A stretch of 39,321 bases of DNA from JBBQZP01 sp038207585 (GCA_038207585.1 JBBQZP010000031.1:1-39321); one strand, 5' to 3'; positions 1-7,554 are shown, counted from the stretch's first letter. Numbers and translations are program-made. Notes: generated from the sequence alone by a model not told the origin.

Positions 1-40
1 GAAACCGCGACCCCGTGGCCGCTTTCGGCCTTGGCGTCAT
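1..40 (-). CDS. 5' end of the next GTA gene (partial, 13 codons)
   Basis: An ATG on the minus strand at 40-38 overlaps the portal stop codon (39-37) in an ATGA arrangement typical of translational coupling. Its reading frame stays open to the edge of the window and encodes MTPRPKAATGSRF. In RcGTA-type clusters the portal gene is followed by a small ORF (g3.5) and the prohead protease (g4), so this is probably the start of one of these. The sequence is too short to tell which. Confidence 0.35.
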   Translation of the reverse strand, partial: MTPRPKAATGSRF

Positions 41-1212
41 TCTTCCTCCGCCAGCTTCGGCAGGCCCAACAACGCGCGTTTTTCAGCCACCGTCAGAAAC
101 TCCGCCGCCCCCACCCGCACCCACTGCTGGTCGCGCTCGGCGGCCAAAGCGGGCACCTGATCCAGGTCTGGCTTCATCTCGACCATCTCGCCCGCAAACC
201 CCGCCAGCCAGTGTGACAGCGATGCCGTGACCTTGGCGACCAGCGGCAGCACTGTCAGGCGGTAGAACGCCCGGTTCGCTTCCTGGTAATTCGCGTAAGT
301 GGCATCGCCCGGTATCCCCATCAGCATCGGCGGCACGCCAAAGGCGATGGCAATCTCGCGCGCTGCGGATTCCTTGGTCTTCTGGAATTCCATGTCCGAC
401 GGGCTGAACCCCATCGGCTTCCAGTCCAGCCCGCCTTCCAGCAACATCGGCCGCCCGGCATTGCGCGCGCCCTGATGGTTCGCCTCGATCTCGCTGACCA
501 GGCGGTCATACTGATCAGGCGACAGCGACGATTGCCCGTCCGCACCCTTTTAGACAATCGCCCCCGATGGCCTGGCCGCGTTGTCGAGCAGCGCCTTCGA
601 CCACCGCGCCGCACTCACATGCACGTCAATCGCCACCGCCGCCGCTTGCAAGGGCGAGAACCCGTAGTGATCATCCTGCGGATGGAACGTGCGGATGTGG
701 CAGATCGGCTGCACGTCTCCGGTCATGTCGAACCGGTGCTTCCTCGCGCCCACCGCATAATCATAAGCCACCGGCCACCCATCCGCGCCCGGCACCAGCG
801 CCATCCGGTCCGACCGCAGCACATGCAGCTCGCCCGGCAACATGCCCCCGCCCGGCACTGCCTCAAGATAGGCATTCCCCGACAGCAAAAGCTGGCCATA
901 GATCGCCTCGAACAAATCCGCCCGCCCCTGCGCCGCATTAGGCCGCGCGATCAGCGCCAGCAGCGGATGCACGTCATAGCGACGCTCGGTATCCTGCACG
1001 ACCAACGGCAGCGCCGCCGCCGCTTCCGAAATCAGCTTGACCACGCGAAACCCGATCGGATTGCCAAGAAATCCGGTCTTGGTCAGCGACACCGTATCGC
1101 GCGGGCTCCAGGCAATCCGCCCCGACCCCTGCCAGGCAATCACTGGCCCCGTGGCAGACGCCTTCTGCTCCACCGCAATCTCTGCCCCGCGCCGCAAGAA
1201 TTGAAACACCAT
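37..1212 (-). pseudogene. GTA/HK97-type phage portal protein, interrupted by an in-frame TAA
   Basis: This reading frame of 391 codons matches the HK97-family portal protein (GTA gp3), which forms the ring through which DNA enters and leaves the capsid. The N-terminal part runs from MVFQFLRRG through GNPIGFRVVKLISEAAAALPL, LLLSGNAYLE and GFSPLQAAA. The C-terminal part includes GLDWKPMGFSPSDMEF and IAFGVPPMLMG. The ATG at 1212 follows a GGGAG Shine-Dalgarno sequence. Codon 221 (552-550) is TAA, and the same frame continues on both sides with family-like sequence (ARPSGAIV, stop, KGADGQSSLS), so no frameshift is involved. The product would be a 220-residue fragment without the crown and stem regions unless the stop is read through or is a sequencing error. 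The downstream portion contains an ATG at 447, but no convincing independent ribosome binding site was noted. The family assignment is secure. Whether the lesion is real is not known. Confidence 0.85.
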
Positions 1213-1270
1213 TCCGATCCGCTCCCGATCCTGTCCAACCCGCCGCCCCGAAAGACCCCGGCCCGGCATT

Positions 1271-1296
1271 CCGAAAGCAGGTCCCCCCGCTTTCGG
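1271..1296. repeat. 8-bp perfect inverted repeat upstream of the portal gene
   Basis: CCGAAAGC (1271-1278) pairs perfectly with GCTTTCGG (1289-1296) across a 10-base C-rich loop. It lies about 60 bases upstream of the portal start. No T-tract follows on the minus strand, so a terminator role is not clear. Confidence 0.5.
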
Positions 1297-1300
1297 CCTG

Positions 1301-1328
1301 ATACAAATTTCCTCGCCGAAGGCATCCG
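1301..1328 (+). repeat. Degenerate copy of the TTTTTGCAAAAA-type interspersed repeat
   Basis: The segment CCTCGCCGAAGGC at 1311-1323 is identical to the segment at 19711-19723. In both places it follows an AT-rich stretch (ACAAATTT here, GCAAAAATAT there). The continuation CATCCG matches the right end of the full copies at 1411 and 6019. It lies in the spacer between the GTA terminase and portal genes. Confidence 0.5.
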
Positions 1329-1356
1329 GCGTCTTGAACCCAAACCTACCGACCGT

Positions 1357-1376
1357 GGTTTAAGAGCCGTTAAACC
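1357..1376. promoter_or_regulatory. GGTTTAA-N6-TTAAACC dyad in the GTA terminase-portal spacer
   Basis: Two perfect 7-base arms (1357-1363 and 1370-1376) flank GAGCCG. The arrangement TTAA-N6-TTAA is one base short of the TTAA-N7-TTAA consensus of the alphaproteobacterial regulator CtrA, which influences GTA expression in Rhodobacter. It could be an operator, but this rests only on the dyad and its position. Confidence 0.3.
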
Positions 1377-1410
1377 CACCGTGCGTTGCGTGCCTTGTGC
1401 AGAACCTCAC

Positions 1411-1450
1411 GACTTCATTTTTGCAAAAATACTCGCGCCGCAGGCATCCG
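1411..1450 (+). repeat. Interspersed repeat, full copy 1 (40 bp)
   Basis: This 40-base block is identical to 6019-6058. It begins GACTTCA, continues with the palindrome ATTTTTGCAAAAAT, and ends with CGCGCCGCAGGCATCCG. It sits just past the terminase stop codon (1466) within the GTA operon spacer. The T-run and palindromic core could act as a weak terminator on either strand. Confidence 0.85.
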
Positions 1451-1465
1451 CCCCACCAACAAACG

Positions 1466-2809
1466 CTACAGCAACCGGACCCCCGGTCGCTTCCACGTCT
1501 GCGCAGGCTCGATCATCAGATCAGTCAGCGCCCAGACCAAAGCATCCACCCGATCAGGCGATCCCTTGCCCTGATAGCCCTGCACAGTCATGCGGCACAT
1601 CTGATCCTCCAGCGCGCCAAGCCCGCGCAGATGCGCCACCCGCCCCTGTTCGTAGAGTGCCGCCACAGGCTCGGCCCGCGCCGATTTGCCCCGAGTGGCC
1701 CGAACCGCACGAAACGAAACCAACGGATCAATCTGGCGGATCACACTCTCCACCAAATCTCCTCCTTGGTTCACCTCGGCCACCAGCCGGTCGGCCCCGT
1801 GCCGCGCCATTGCATCCAGTGCCGCCCGCGCCCAGGTGTCGGGTGACGCGCCCGCAACTGACGCATCTTCCAGCACCACCGCGCGCCAGTCCTGCGGCGG
1901 GCCTTCCGTCACAGCCCCCACCACGACGATCCCGCACTCATCCGACCCCGCATGGCCCGTGACCGGCGGGTCAACCGCCACCACGATCCGGCTCAGCGTC
2001 GGCACAGCGTCCAGCCGCCCCGCTTCCAGCATCGCCGTCGTCCACAAGGCGCCTTCGGCATCCTCGATCAACTCGCCGTCCAGCTCCATCCGGCCGCGCC
2101 GGGTGCCGCCATAACGCCGCTGCACCTCTTCCAGGAAAGACACAGCCAGATGGGCCCGGTTGGCCTCGGTCGGCGCATGGGTCATCACGGTGGACGGGTT
2201 CTTCAATATCCCCTTCAGCACCGCGACGTTCTGTGGTGTGGTCGTCACAACCTGCTGCGGGTTCGTCCCCAGCCGCAGCGCAAACTGCAACATATCCCAG
2301 GCATCATCCGCCTTTTTCCACTTGGCCAACTCGTCCACCCAGGCCGCATCGAATTGCGGCCCGCGCAGGCTGTCGGGTTCATGCGCCGAAAAGACGGACG
2401 CCACCGCCCCGTTGGGCCAGACCAGCCGCTTGCGCCCCGCCTCCCACACCGGACGGCGATCCGGGGGCGAACAGGCAAGTATCCCGCTTTCGCCAAAGAT
2501 CATCACCTCACGCACCTGATCAACCGTCTCGCCGACCAGCGCCAACCGGCACGCCGCCCCCTTGTCCAGCGGGCGCGCGCCCTCAACCTGCGCGCGCACC
2601 CATTCGGCTCCGGCGCGGGTCTTGCCCGCCCCGCGCCCGCCGCAAATCACCCAGGTCTTCCACGCCCCTTCAGGCGGCAACTGGTGTGGAAGCGCCCAGA
2701 ACTCGAACATCCAGGGCAGCGCCAGCAGCGCATCGCTGCTCAGCGAGCCGATGAATTCATCCACCACTTCCGGCGTCGCGGAGGCGAGCCAGCTTGCGCC
2801 CGACTTCAT
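1466..2809 (-). CDS. GTA large terminase (TerL), DNA-packaging ATPase/nuclease
   Basis: This 447-residue protein is the packaging motor that pumps DNA into GTA or phage heads and cuts it when the head is full. The Walker A motif GGRGAGKT lies at residues 57-64. A Walker B-like FDAAWVDEL follows near 150, then the coupling segment VVTTTPQ. The RNase-H-like nuclease domain begins with VAVDPPVTGHAGSDECGIVVVG and ends with the late acidic region around GSPDRVDALVWALTDL. The start is placed at MKSGASWLAS because an upstream extension would run far into the preceding gene; even so, it overlaps gp1 by about 53 bases. The order small gene-terminase-portal matches RcGTA g1-g2-g3. No lesion is visible in this gene, unlike the portal. 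It could formally be a prophage terminase, but no integrase, lysis or regulatory phage genes are in view. Confidence 0.9.
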   Translation of the reverse strand: MKSGASWLASATPEVVDEFIGSLSSDALLALPWMFEFWALPHQLPPEGAWKTWVICGGRGAGKTRAGAEWVRAQVEGARPLDKGAACRLALVGETVDQVREVMIFGESGILACSPPDRRPVWEAGRKRLVWPNGAVASVFSAHEPDSLRGPQFDAAWVDELAKWKKADDAWDMLQFALRLGTNPQQVVTTTPQNVAVLKGILKNPSTVMTHAPTEANRAHLAVSFLEEVQRRYGGTRRGRMELDGELIEDAEGALWTTAMLEAGRLDAVPTLSRIVVAVDPPVTGHAGSDECGIVVVGAVTEGPPQDWRAVVLEDASVAGASPDTWARAALDAMARHGADRLVAEVNQGGDLVESVIRQIDPLVSFRAVRATRGKSARAEPVAALYEQGRVAHLRGLGALEDQMCRMTVQGYQGKGSPDRVDALVWALTDLMIEPAQTWKRPGVRLL

Positions 2810-3083
2810 TGCGCGCGGTGTCAAAGTCGTGCGCGTGGTCGCGGACGGCTCCGGCAAGTTCTTTGCGGAGTTTGTCAACTCTGGTCCTTTCATCCATGAT
2901 CATCTGGAACGCATCGCGCAGATCACGGACCGCCTGTTTGGCAGCCTTGACCTGTGCTGTTTCACCGGATTTCACCTGCTGCATGGCAAGGATCAGTTCC
3001 TCGGCGATGTCCCGATAAAGTTCCTCTGTCGCCAAAATGAAGTCCTTTGGCGTGTTTTCCCCGGCGGAGAATTTCATCGTCAT
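2757..3083 (-). CDS. GTA gp1-like protein, candidate small terminase subunit
   Basis: This protein of about 108 residues begins MTMKFSAGEN, is dominated by charged helical sequence, and is likely to form coiled coils (LRDAFQMIMDERTRVDKLRKEL). It lies directly upstream of the large terminase and overlaps it. In RcGTA the g1 gene in this position encodes a short coiled-coil protein regarded as the small terminase. That role is inferred here from position, size and coiled-coil character, not from a recognised motif. The frame is open upstream to ATGs at 3167 and 3179, which would give up to 140 residues. However, a terminator-like hairpin (3133-3161) lies inside that extension, so starts at 3083 or 3077 are preferred. 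No strong Shine-Dalgarno sequence decides between them. Confidence 0.6.
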   Translation of the reverse strand: MTMKFSAGENTPKDFILATEELYRDIAEELILAMQQVKSGETAQVKAAKQAVRDLRDAFQMIMDERTRVDKLRKELAGAVRDHAHDFDTARNEVGRKLARLRDAGSGG

Positions 3084-3127
3084 CTGCAGCTCTGCCCACC
3101 TCTCCTGCCCCTCCGGCACGAGAGAAA

Positions 3128-3161
3128 TGAAAAAGCGGCCCCGGGTTGCCCCGTGCCGCTT
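3128..3161 (-). terminator. Rho-independent terminator-like hairpin between mltG and GTA gene 1
   Basis: Read on the minus strand, AAGCGGC and GCCGCTT form a 7-bp stem. Inside it is a second CGGG/CCCG stem capped by GCAA, and a run of T follows. It would end the fabF-mltG transcript about 110 bases past the mltG stop. If the GTA promoter lies upstream of it, the hairpin would be in the GTA leader and could act as an attenuator. Confidence 0.65.
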
Positions 3162-3179
3162 GCCCATTTCTTCTAGCAT

Positions 3180-3270
3180 GCCTGAATGACTACATCAGAG
3201 CGTTCGCAAAGTCAAACAAAACCCGTTCTTTATCAGTTACTTGGCGCACGCGCGCTTAACCATTTGGCAA
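3180..3270 (-). promoter_or_regulatory. Spacer upstream of the GTA cluster, possible promoter region
   Basis: This 91-bp region separates mltG from the GTA genes. A CtrA-type half site, TTAACCAT, is at 3256-3263. On the minus strand a TTGACT box (3215-3210) is followed after 15 bases by TGTAGT (3194-3189), a weak promoter-like pair with short spacing. These are pattern matches only; no transcription start is known. Confidence 0.25.
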
Positions 3271-4449
3271 TCAGTTGCCCTGCACGCCGCCCTGATCCGC
3301 CTGCCCCTGCTGCGCCTCGATGGCGCGCCATCGCACCACATTGGCGTTATGCTCGGCCAGCGTTTCGGCAAACGCATGCCCGCCACTGCCATCGGCCACA
3401 AAAAACAGATAGCGCGTCGTGTCGGGGTTCAGTGCCGCCTCGATGCTCAGCCGGCCGGGGTTGGCAATCGGTGTCGGCGGCAAACCGTCGATGACATAAG
3501 TGTTATAGGGCGTCTCGCGGCGCAACTCGCTTTGTCGCAAGCCTCGGCCCAGAAGTCCCTCGCCCTTGGTGATGCCGTAGATCACCGTCGGGTCGGTCTG
3601 CAGCTTCATTCCCTGTGCAAGTCGGTTGATAAAAACACTTGCCACCTGCTTGCGCTCGGTCGGAATCCCGGTTTCCTTTTCCACGATGGACGCCATGACC
3701 AAAGCCTCTTCCGGCGTCGCATAGGGCAAGCCTTCGGCGCGGCTGGCCCAAAGGTCCGCCAGTGTCGCCGTCTGCCCCGCTTCCATCGTCGCCAGCAGCG
3801 CGGCCCGGTCGGCACCCTTGCTCACTTCATAGCTGCCCGGCGCAAGGCTGCCCTCGGCGGGCACGGCGTCAATCGCGCCCTCCATGAAATCGGCCTTCTT
3901 CAGACTTTCCACCACTTGCCAGCTTGTCACGCCCTCGGCCAGCGTCACACGCCAACGCAGATCACCCTCGGCGGCCGCATTCTGATATTCCACCGGCGCA
4001 GGCCCCGCTGCCGGATCAAATTTCGCAACCTCGACAAAGGCATTCGTTGTCGGATCAAGCTCGCGCAATATAACATCGGCCGCAGCGATCCCGATCCGGA
4101 AATTGACCTCGCGCCCGCAGGTCGATTGCCCGCCCGCGGTAATCAACTCCAGCACCTGCGCCATCGACGCACCCGGAGGCACAAGATAGCTGCCGAATTT
4201 CAGCGCGCCCGCCCGGTCGGAATACTCGGCCCCGATCCTGAAAATGCGCGCATCCGAAACCGCGCCCTGCCCCTCCAGCGTGCGGCTGACTGCACTCAGC
4301 GACGCACCGCGATCCACCTTGATACACACCGCCTGCGCCAGCGGACCGGGGCCGGTATATTGCTGCCGGCCCCAGGCCAGCATCCCGGCCACAAGCACCA
4401 GACCAACGACAAACAGCGTCAGCGCGTTGGAGGCAAGCGCGCGCCACAT
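3271..4449 (-). CDS. mltG: Endolytic murein transglycosylase MltG (YceG family)
   Basis: MltG is an inner-membrane lytic transglycosylase that cleaves nascent peptidoglycan strands and so sets glycan length. The 392-residue protein has an N-terminal membrane anchor (about residues 9-26). A LysM-like segment follows, and then the catalytic YceG domain. The active-site glutamate is in ASIVEKETG (E257). FINRLAQGMKLQTDPTVIYG and YNTYVIDGLPPTPIANPG are characteristic family blocks. The start overlaps the fabF stop codon by one base (TGATG), so the two genes are probably translationally coupled. A fabF-mltG pairing is common in proteobacteria. No anomaly was seen. Confidence 0.95.
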   Translation of the reverse strand: MWRALASNALTLFVVGLVLVAGMLAWGRQQYTGPGPLAQAVCIKVDRGASLSAVSRTLEGQGAVSDARIFRIGAEYSDRAGALKFGSYLVPPGASMAQVLELITAGGQSTCGREVNFRIGIAAADVILRELDPTTNAFVEVAKFDPAAGPAPVEYQNAAAEGDLRWRVTLAEGVTSWQVVESLKKADFMEGAIDAVPAEGSLAPGSYEVSKGADRAALLATMEAGQTATLADLWASRAEGLPYATPEEALVMASIVEKETGIPTERKQVASVFINRLAQGMKLQTDPTVIYGITKGEGLLGRGLRQSELRRETPYNTYVIDGLPPTPIANPGRLSIEAALNPDTTRYLFFVADGSGGHAFAETLAEHNANVVRWRAIEAQQGQADQGGVQGN

Positions 4450-5711
4450 CAGCCAGTCACCCGGCCCAGCACAAGGCTCGCATTGGTGCCGCCAAACCCG
4501 AATGAATTCGACAGCGCCACGTCGATCTTGCGCTTGCGCGCGGCGTTCGGGGCAAGGTCCAGCTTTGGCTTGACCGCAGGATTGTCGAGGTTCATCGTTG
4601 GCGGAGCAATCTGATCACGGATCGCCAGAATGCAGAAAATCGCCTCGACCGCACCCGCCGCGCCCAGAAGATGCCCGATCGAGGATTTGGTCGAACTCAT
4701 CGTCGCCCCCGCTGCCGCGTCGCCCATCAGACGCTCCACCGCTCCCAGCTCAATCGTATCGGCCATGGTCGAAGTTCCATGTGCGTTGATGTAATCCACA
4801 TCCGAAGGCGTCAGCCCGGCCCGCTCCAGTGCGGCCTTCATGCTGCGAAAGCCGCCGTCGCCATCCTCGGCGGGGGCGGTGATGTGATAGGCATCGCCCG
4901 ACAGGCCGTACCCCAGCACTTCGGCATAGATCTTCGCGCCGCGCGCCACTGCGTGCTCATATTCCTCCAGCACCACCACGCCTGCGCCCTCGCCCATCAC
5001 AAAGCCGTCGCGGTCGGCGTCATAGGGGCGGCTCGCTTTGGTCGGATCATCGGCGCGCTTGGTCGACAGCGCCTTGCAGGCGTTAAAGCCCGCAATGCCG
5101 ATCTCGGATATCGGACTTTCCGCGCCGCCGGCAATCATCACATCCGCGTCGCCCCATTGGATTAGCCGCGCCGCATCGCCAATGGCATGCGCGCCGGTGG
5201 AACAGGCGGTCACAACCGCATGGTTCGGCCCCTTGAAGCCGAAACGGATGCTGACCTGCCCCGACGCAAGGTTGATCAGCGCCGATGGAATGAAGAACGG
5301 GCTGACCCTCCTGGGGCCTTTTTCCTTGATCAGCACAGCCGTTTCGGCAATCGCGGACAACCCGCCGATACCCGAGCCAAGCATCACCCCGGTGCGCAGC
5401 TTCTCCTCCTCAGAGGGGGTCTCCCACCCGGCATCGCGCACGGCCTGAACGGCGGCGGCCATGCCATAAAGGATGAAATCATCGACCTTTCGCTGGTCCT
5501 TCGGCTCCATCCAGTCATCAGGGTTGAAGGTGCCATCCGTTCCAGCGCCACGCGGAATCTCGCAAGCGTATTGCGTGACGACGTTGGAGGCATCAAACCG
5601 CGTGATCGGGCCGGCGCCCGATTGGCCCGCCAGAAGCCTGCTCCAGGTTTCCTCTACGCCGCAAGCCAGCGGCGTGACCATCCCAAGACCCGTGACAACC
5701 ACACGACGCAT
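4449..5711 (-). CDS. fabF: 3-oxoacyl-[acyl-carrier-protein] synthase II
   Basis: FabF condenses malonyl-ACP with acyl-ACP in the elongation cycle of type II fatty acid synthesis, in the cytoplasm. The 420-residue protein has the thiolase fold with the complete Cys-His-His triad: C170 in VVTACSTGAHAIG, H311 in NAHGTSTMADT and H347 in SSIGHLLGAAGA. The gatekeeper-like SNSFGFGGTN sits near the C-terminus. The start at MRRVVVTGLG is chosen because AAGGAAGAAG precedes the ATG; the longer open frame upstream is Cys/Arg-rich and not homologous to the family. acpP lies about 2 kb upstream on the same strand, separated from fabF by two unrelated genes and a repeat-containing spacer. fabF may therefore have its own promoter. 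Confidence 0.97.
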   Translation of the reverse strand: MRRVVVTGLGMVTPLACGVEETWSRLLAGQSGAGPITRFDASNVVTQYACEIPRGAGTDGTFNPDDWMEPKDQRKVDDFILYGMAAAVQAVRDAGWETPSEEEKLRTGVMLGSGIGGLSAIAETAVLIKEKGPRRVSPFFIPSALINLASGQVSIRFGFKGPNHAVVTACSTGAHAIGDAARLIQWGDADVMIAGGAESPISEIGIAGFNACKALSTKRADDPTKASRPYDADRDGFVMGEGAGVVVLEEYEHAVARGAKIYAEVLGYGLSGDAYHITAPAEDGDGGFRSMKAALERAGLTPSDVDYINAHGTSTMADTIELGAVERLMGDAAAGATMSSTKSSIGHLLGAAGAVEAIFCILAIRDQIAPPTMNLDNPAVKPKLDLAPNAARKRKIDVALSNSFGFGGTNASLVLGRVTG

Positions 5712-5951
5712 CGCTTCTTCCTTCTTTCCACCCCGCCCGAACGGGCGATGATCCGCAGGCGTGATACACGCGCCCCAGCACCTGCGCAACAATGCCTGCA
5801 CAAACCGGCAACAATCCGGCGATCTTAACGGCAGCCCGCCAAGGGGGAGCGCCGCTTGGGTGCATCGAGCCCCCTCGCGCCGCGCTGCCGCGGACCAACT
5901 CCGACACCGCACACAACCAGCACCGCAGTCCCGGCACCAACAGCAGCAAAT

Positions 5952-5973
5952 GAGTATTTTTGCAAAAATGAAG
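5952..5973 (-). repeat. Interspersed repeat, inverted partial copy
   Basis: This 22-base block is the exact reverse complement of 6021-6042 and of 1413-1434, and is identical to 27779-27800. It is centred on TTTTTGCAAAAA. Together with 6021-6042 it can form a long hairpin with 22-bp arms and a 47-base loop. Confidence 0.8.
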
Positions 5974-6018
5974 ACCCACGATGCCGCATGACACTGTCAT
6001 CACCTGACCTGTCTCAAT

Positions 6019-6058
6019 GACTTCATTTTTGCAAAAATACTCGCGCCGCAGGCATCCG
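6019..6058 (+). repeat. Interspersed repeat, full copy 2 (40 bp)
   Basis: It is identical over 40 bases to the copy at 1411-1450 and lies about 40 bases past the GNAT stop codon (6098). Its inverted partner is at 5952-5973. The position suggests a transcription-terminating role for the arginase-family/GNAT transcript, but the repeat could equally be a mobile or recombinogenic intergenic element. Confidence 0.85.
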
Positions 6059-6097
6059 ACCTCACCATCTGGAGGTAGCCATACGGATTTTGTCCGA

Positions 6098-6619
6098 TCA
6101 TCGCCGTCGGTAAAGTGTCACCTGATCACCATTGCTTTGCGTCTGTCGCATGGGAAGGTAGCCTTTGTCCCGCGCGATCCTTTCTGAAGCATGGTGGCCA
6201 GTTGTGATGATTGCGCGACTTCCATCGGGAAACGACCGCTGATCGAACCAGCGATGCGCCTCGGCAGTGGCTTCGGACGCATATCCCTGGCCCCAGAACG
6301 GGCGCGCCAGAACCCAGCCGCATTCCGGCGCGGCGTCGAAATCGGGGCCAAAGCCGCGTTTGGCGTCGAAAAATCCGGTCTGGCCGATATACAGGTCCGT
6401 AGAGCGCAGGGTGATCGCCCATTGTCCGATCCCGTCCATGACCCAGCTTCCGACATTGGCCTGAAACGCCCGCCAGCTTGCAGCCTCGGGGCGGGGTTCG
6501 GGCAGGATGAAGCGCACGACTTCGGGGTCGCGCCAGCTTTGCGCAAACGTCGGGAAATCCGCGCGGGTCATTTCCCGCAGGATCAGACGTTCCGTGTAAA
6601 GCACCGGAACCGGTGTCAT
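6098..6619 (-). CDS. GNAT family N-acetyltransferase (RimJ/RimL-like)
   Basis: This 173-residue protein of the GCN5-related acetyltransferase superfamily transfers an acetyl group from acetyl-CoA to an amine. TERLILREMTRADFPTFAQSW is the usual RimJ/RimL N-terminus. GWVLARPFWGQGYASEATAEA is motif A, which binds the CoA pyrophosphate, here with the WGQGYA form. The C-terminal ASERIARDKGY resembles the family's helix-4 block. The start overlaps the stop of the arginase-family gene by four bases (ATGA), so both are probably made from one message. The substrate cannot be deduced. An amine released by the neighbouring hydrolase is possible, but that is speculation from co-location. Confidence 0.85.
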   Translation of the reverse strand: MTPVPVLYTERLILREMTRADFPTFAQSWRDPEVVRFILPEPRPEAASWRAFQANVGSWVMDGIGQWAITLRSTDLYIGQTGFFDAKRGFGPDFDAAPECGWVLARPFWGQGYASEATAEAHRWFDQRSFPDGSRAIITTGHHASERIARDKGYLPMRQTQSNGDQVTLYRRR

Positions 6620-7554
6620 CCCTGCCGCGCCACAATGCCGATGGTGGCCTGCAGCAATTGTGCAGCCAGCATCGCTCCCGTCCCGTCGATATCGCGTTCG
6701 GGCATGAACTCGGTCATGGCGACACCGGCAATCCGGGCTTTTTCGGCGATCCCGCCGATCAACTCCAGCACCTGCCAATAGCCAAGCCCGCCTGCCGTGC
6801 GCCCGATCACAGCGGGCATCACCGACGGATCGAACGCATCCCAATCGAGGCATACGATCACCTCGGACCCGTCAGGCACCAGATCGACGGCGCGCCAGAT
6901 GCCGCCACGCGCGGCCTCGCCTGCGGGCACGAAGTCCACACCCCAGTCCAACGCATCCCGCAAATCACCGGGCCGCGCCGATCCTGTGCCACGCTGGCCG
7001 ACCTGCACGATCCGCTCGATCTGGCCCATTTCGCTGGCCCGCCGCATGGTGGACGACAGGCCCAGCCGTTCGCCTTGCACCTCGTCGCGCCAGTCGATAT
7101 GGGCGTCAATCTGCAGCACCGTGAAGCGGCGGCCGCGCGCGCCGTAAGCCTCCAGCATCGGGATCGGCAGGCTGTCGTCGCCGCCGATCAGGAACGGAAC
7201 GCCGCTGCGGTCCAACACCTGCCCCACCGCGCCGAAGATGCGGCCCCGGTTGCCCACGGCATCGGCCTCATCCTGCGGCAGATCACCGGCATCGACGGCC
7301 TCGACTCCCTCGGGCAACATCGGGCCGCCCAGATCGAAATTCACATGACCCAGATTGGCGGCAAAGGTTGCCGCCGCGGCCCGGATCGCCGCTGGCCCGC
7401 CGGCGCAGTAGAACCCGACCGATGGATAGGGCGTGCAGCCATCCGCACCGATCAGCGCGATTTTCGCCTTCAGGCGTGACAGATCGCGGCAGGCAGGCAG
7501 CCCCATGAAGGTGCTGACAGGGCGCGCGCCGAACATCGTTGCCAGTTCCGCCAT
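6616..7554 (-). CDS. Arginase/agmatinase-family ureohydrolase with a variant metal motif
   Basis: This 312-residue ureohydrolase-fold protein belongs to a family that removes urea from guanidino compounds such as agmatine, using a dinuclear metal centre. Metal-binding motifs are DAHID (150-154) and DWDAFD (D237, D239, D242). The usual GGDHS motif reads GGDDS here (124-128), so the canonical first-shell histidine is replaced by Asp127. This may mark a subfamily with a different metal or substrate, so a specific name such as SpeB is not given. The start at MAELATMFG is preferred over the longer frame because GGGCAGGT precedes it. It is coupled to the GNAT gene by an ATGA overlap, and the pair interrupts the usual acpP-fabF adjacency. 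Confidence 0.85.
   Translation of the reverse strand: MAELATMFGARPVSTFMGLPACRDLSRLKAKIALIGADGCTPYPSVGFYCAGGPAAIRAAAATFAANLGHVNFDLGGPMLPEGVEAVDAGDLPQDEADAVGNRGRIFGAVGQVLDRSGVPFLIGGDDSLPIPMLEAYGARGRRFTVLQIDAHIDWRDEVQGERLGLSSTMRRASEMGQIERIVQVGQRGTGSARPGDLRDALDWGVDFVPAGEAARGGIWRAVDLVPDGSEVIVCLDWDAFDPSVMPAVIGRTAGGLGYWQVLELIGGIAEKARIAGVAMTEFMPERDIDGTGAMLAAQLLQATIGIVARQG

Larger units (their letters stand above)
5712..6097. other. Non-coding spacer between the GNAT gene and fabF
   Basis: This 386-bp stretch contains no credible gene. It holds an inverted repeat pair (5952-5973 against 6021-6042) and the 40-bp full repeat copy at 6019. It must also hold the fabF promoter, although no clear -35/-10 pair stands out. 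The short frames through it have unnatural composition. Confidence 0.7.

Noticed and set aside
475..1962. A 495-codon plus-strand frame opposite the terminase and portal genes
   Set aside because: It is an antisense open frame of GC-rich DNA. The translation is Arg/Pro/His-rich with no recognisable domain, while the opposite strand encodes the GTA proteins.
1..3179. Complete prophage
   Set aside because: Only packaging and portal genes of the RcGTA order are visible, with no integrase, repressor, lysis genes or att-like repeats, so a GTA cluster is the better reading.
3241..4614. A 457-codon plus-strand frame opposite mltG
   Set aside because: Its composition is typical of a shadow frame (Arg/His/Leu-rich) and mltG on the minus strand has all family motifs.
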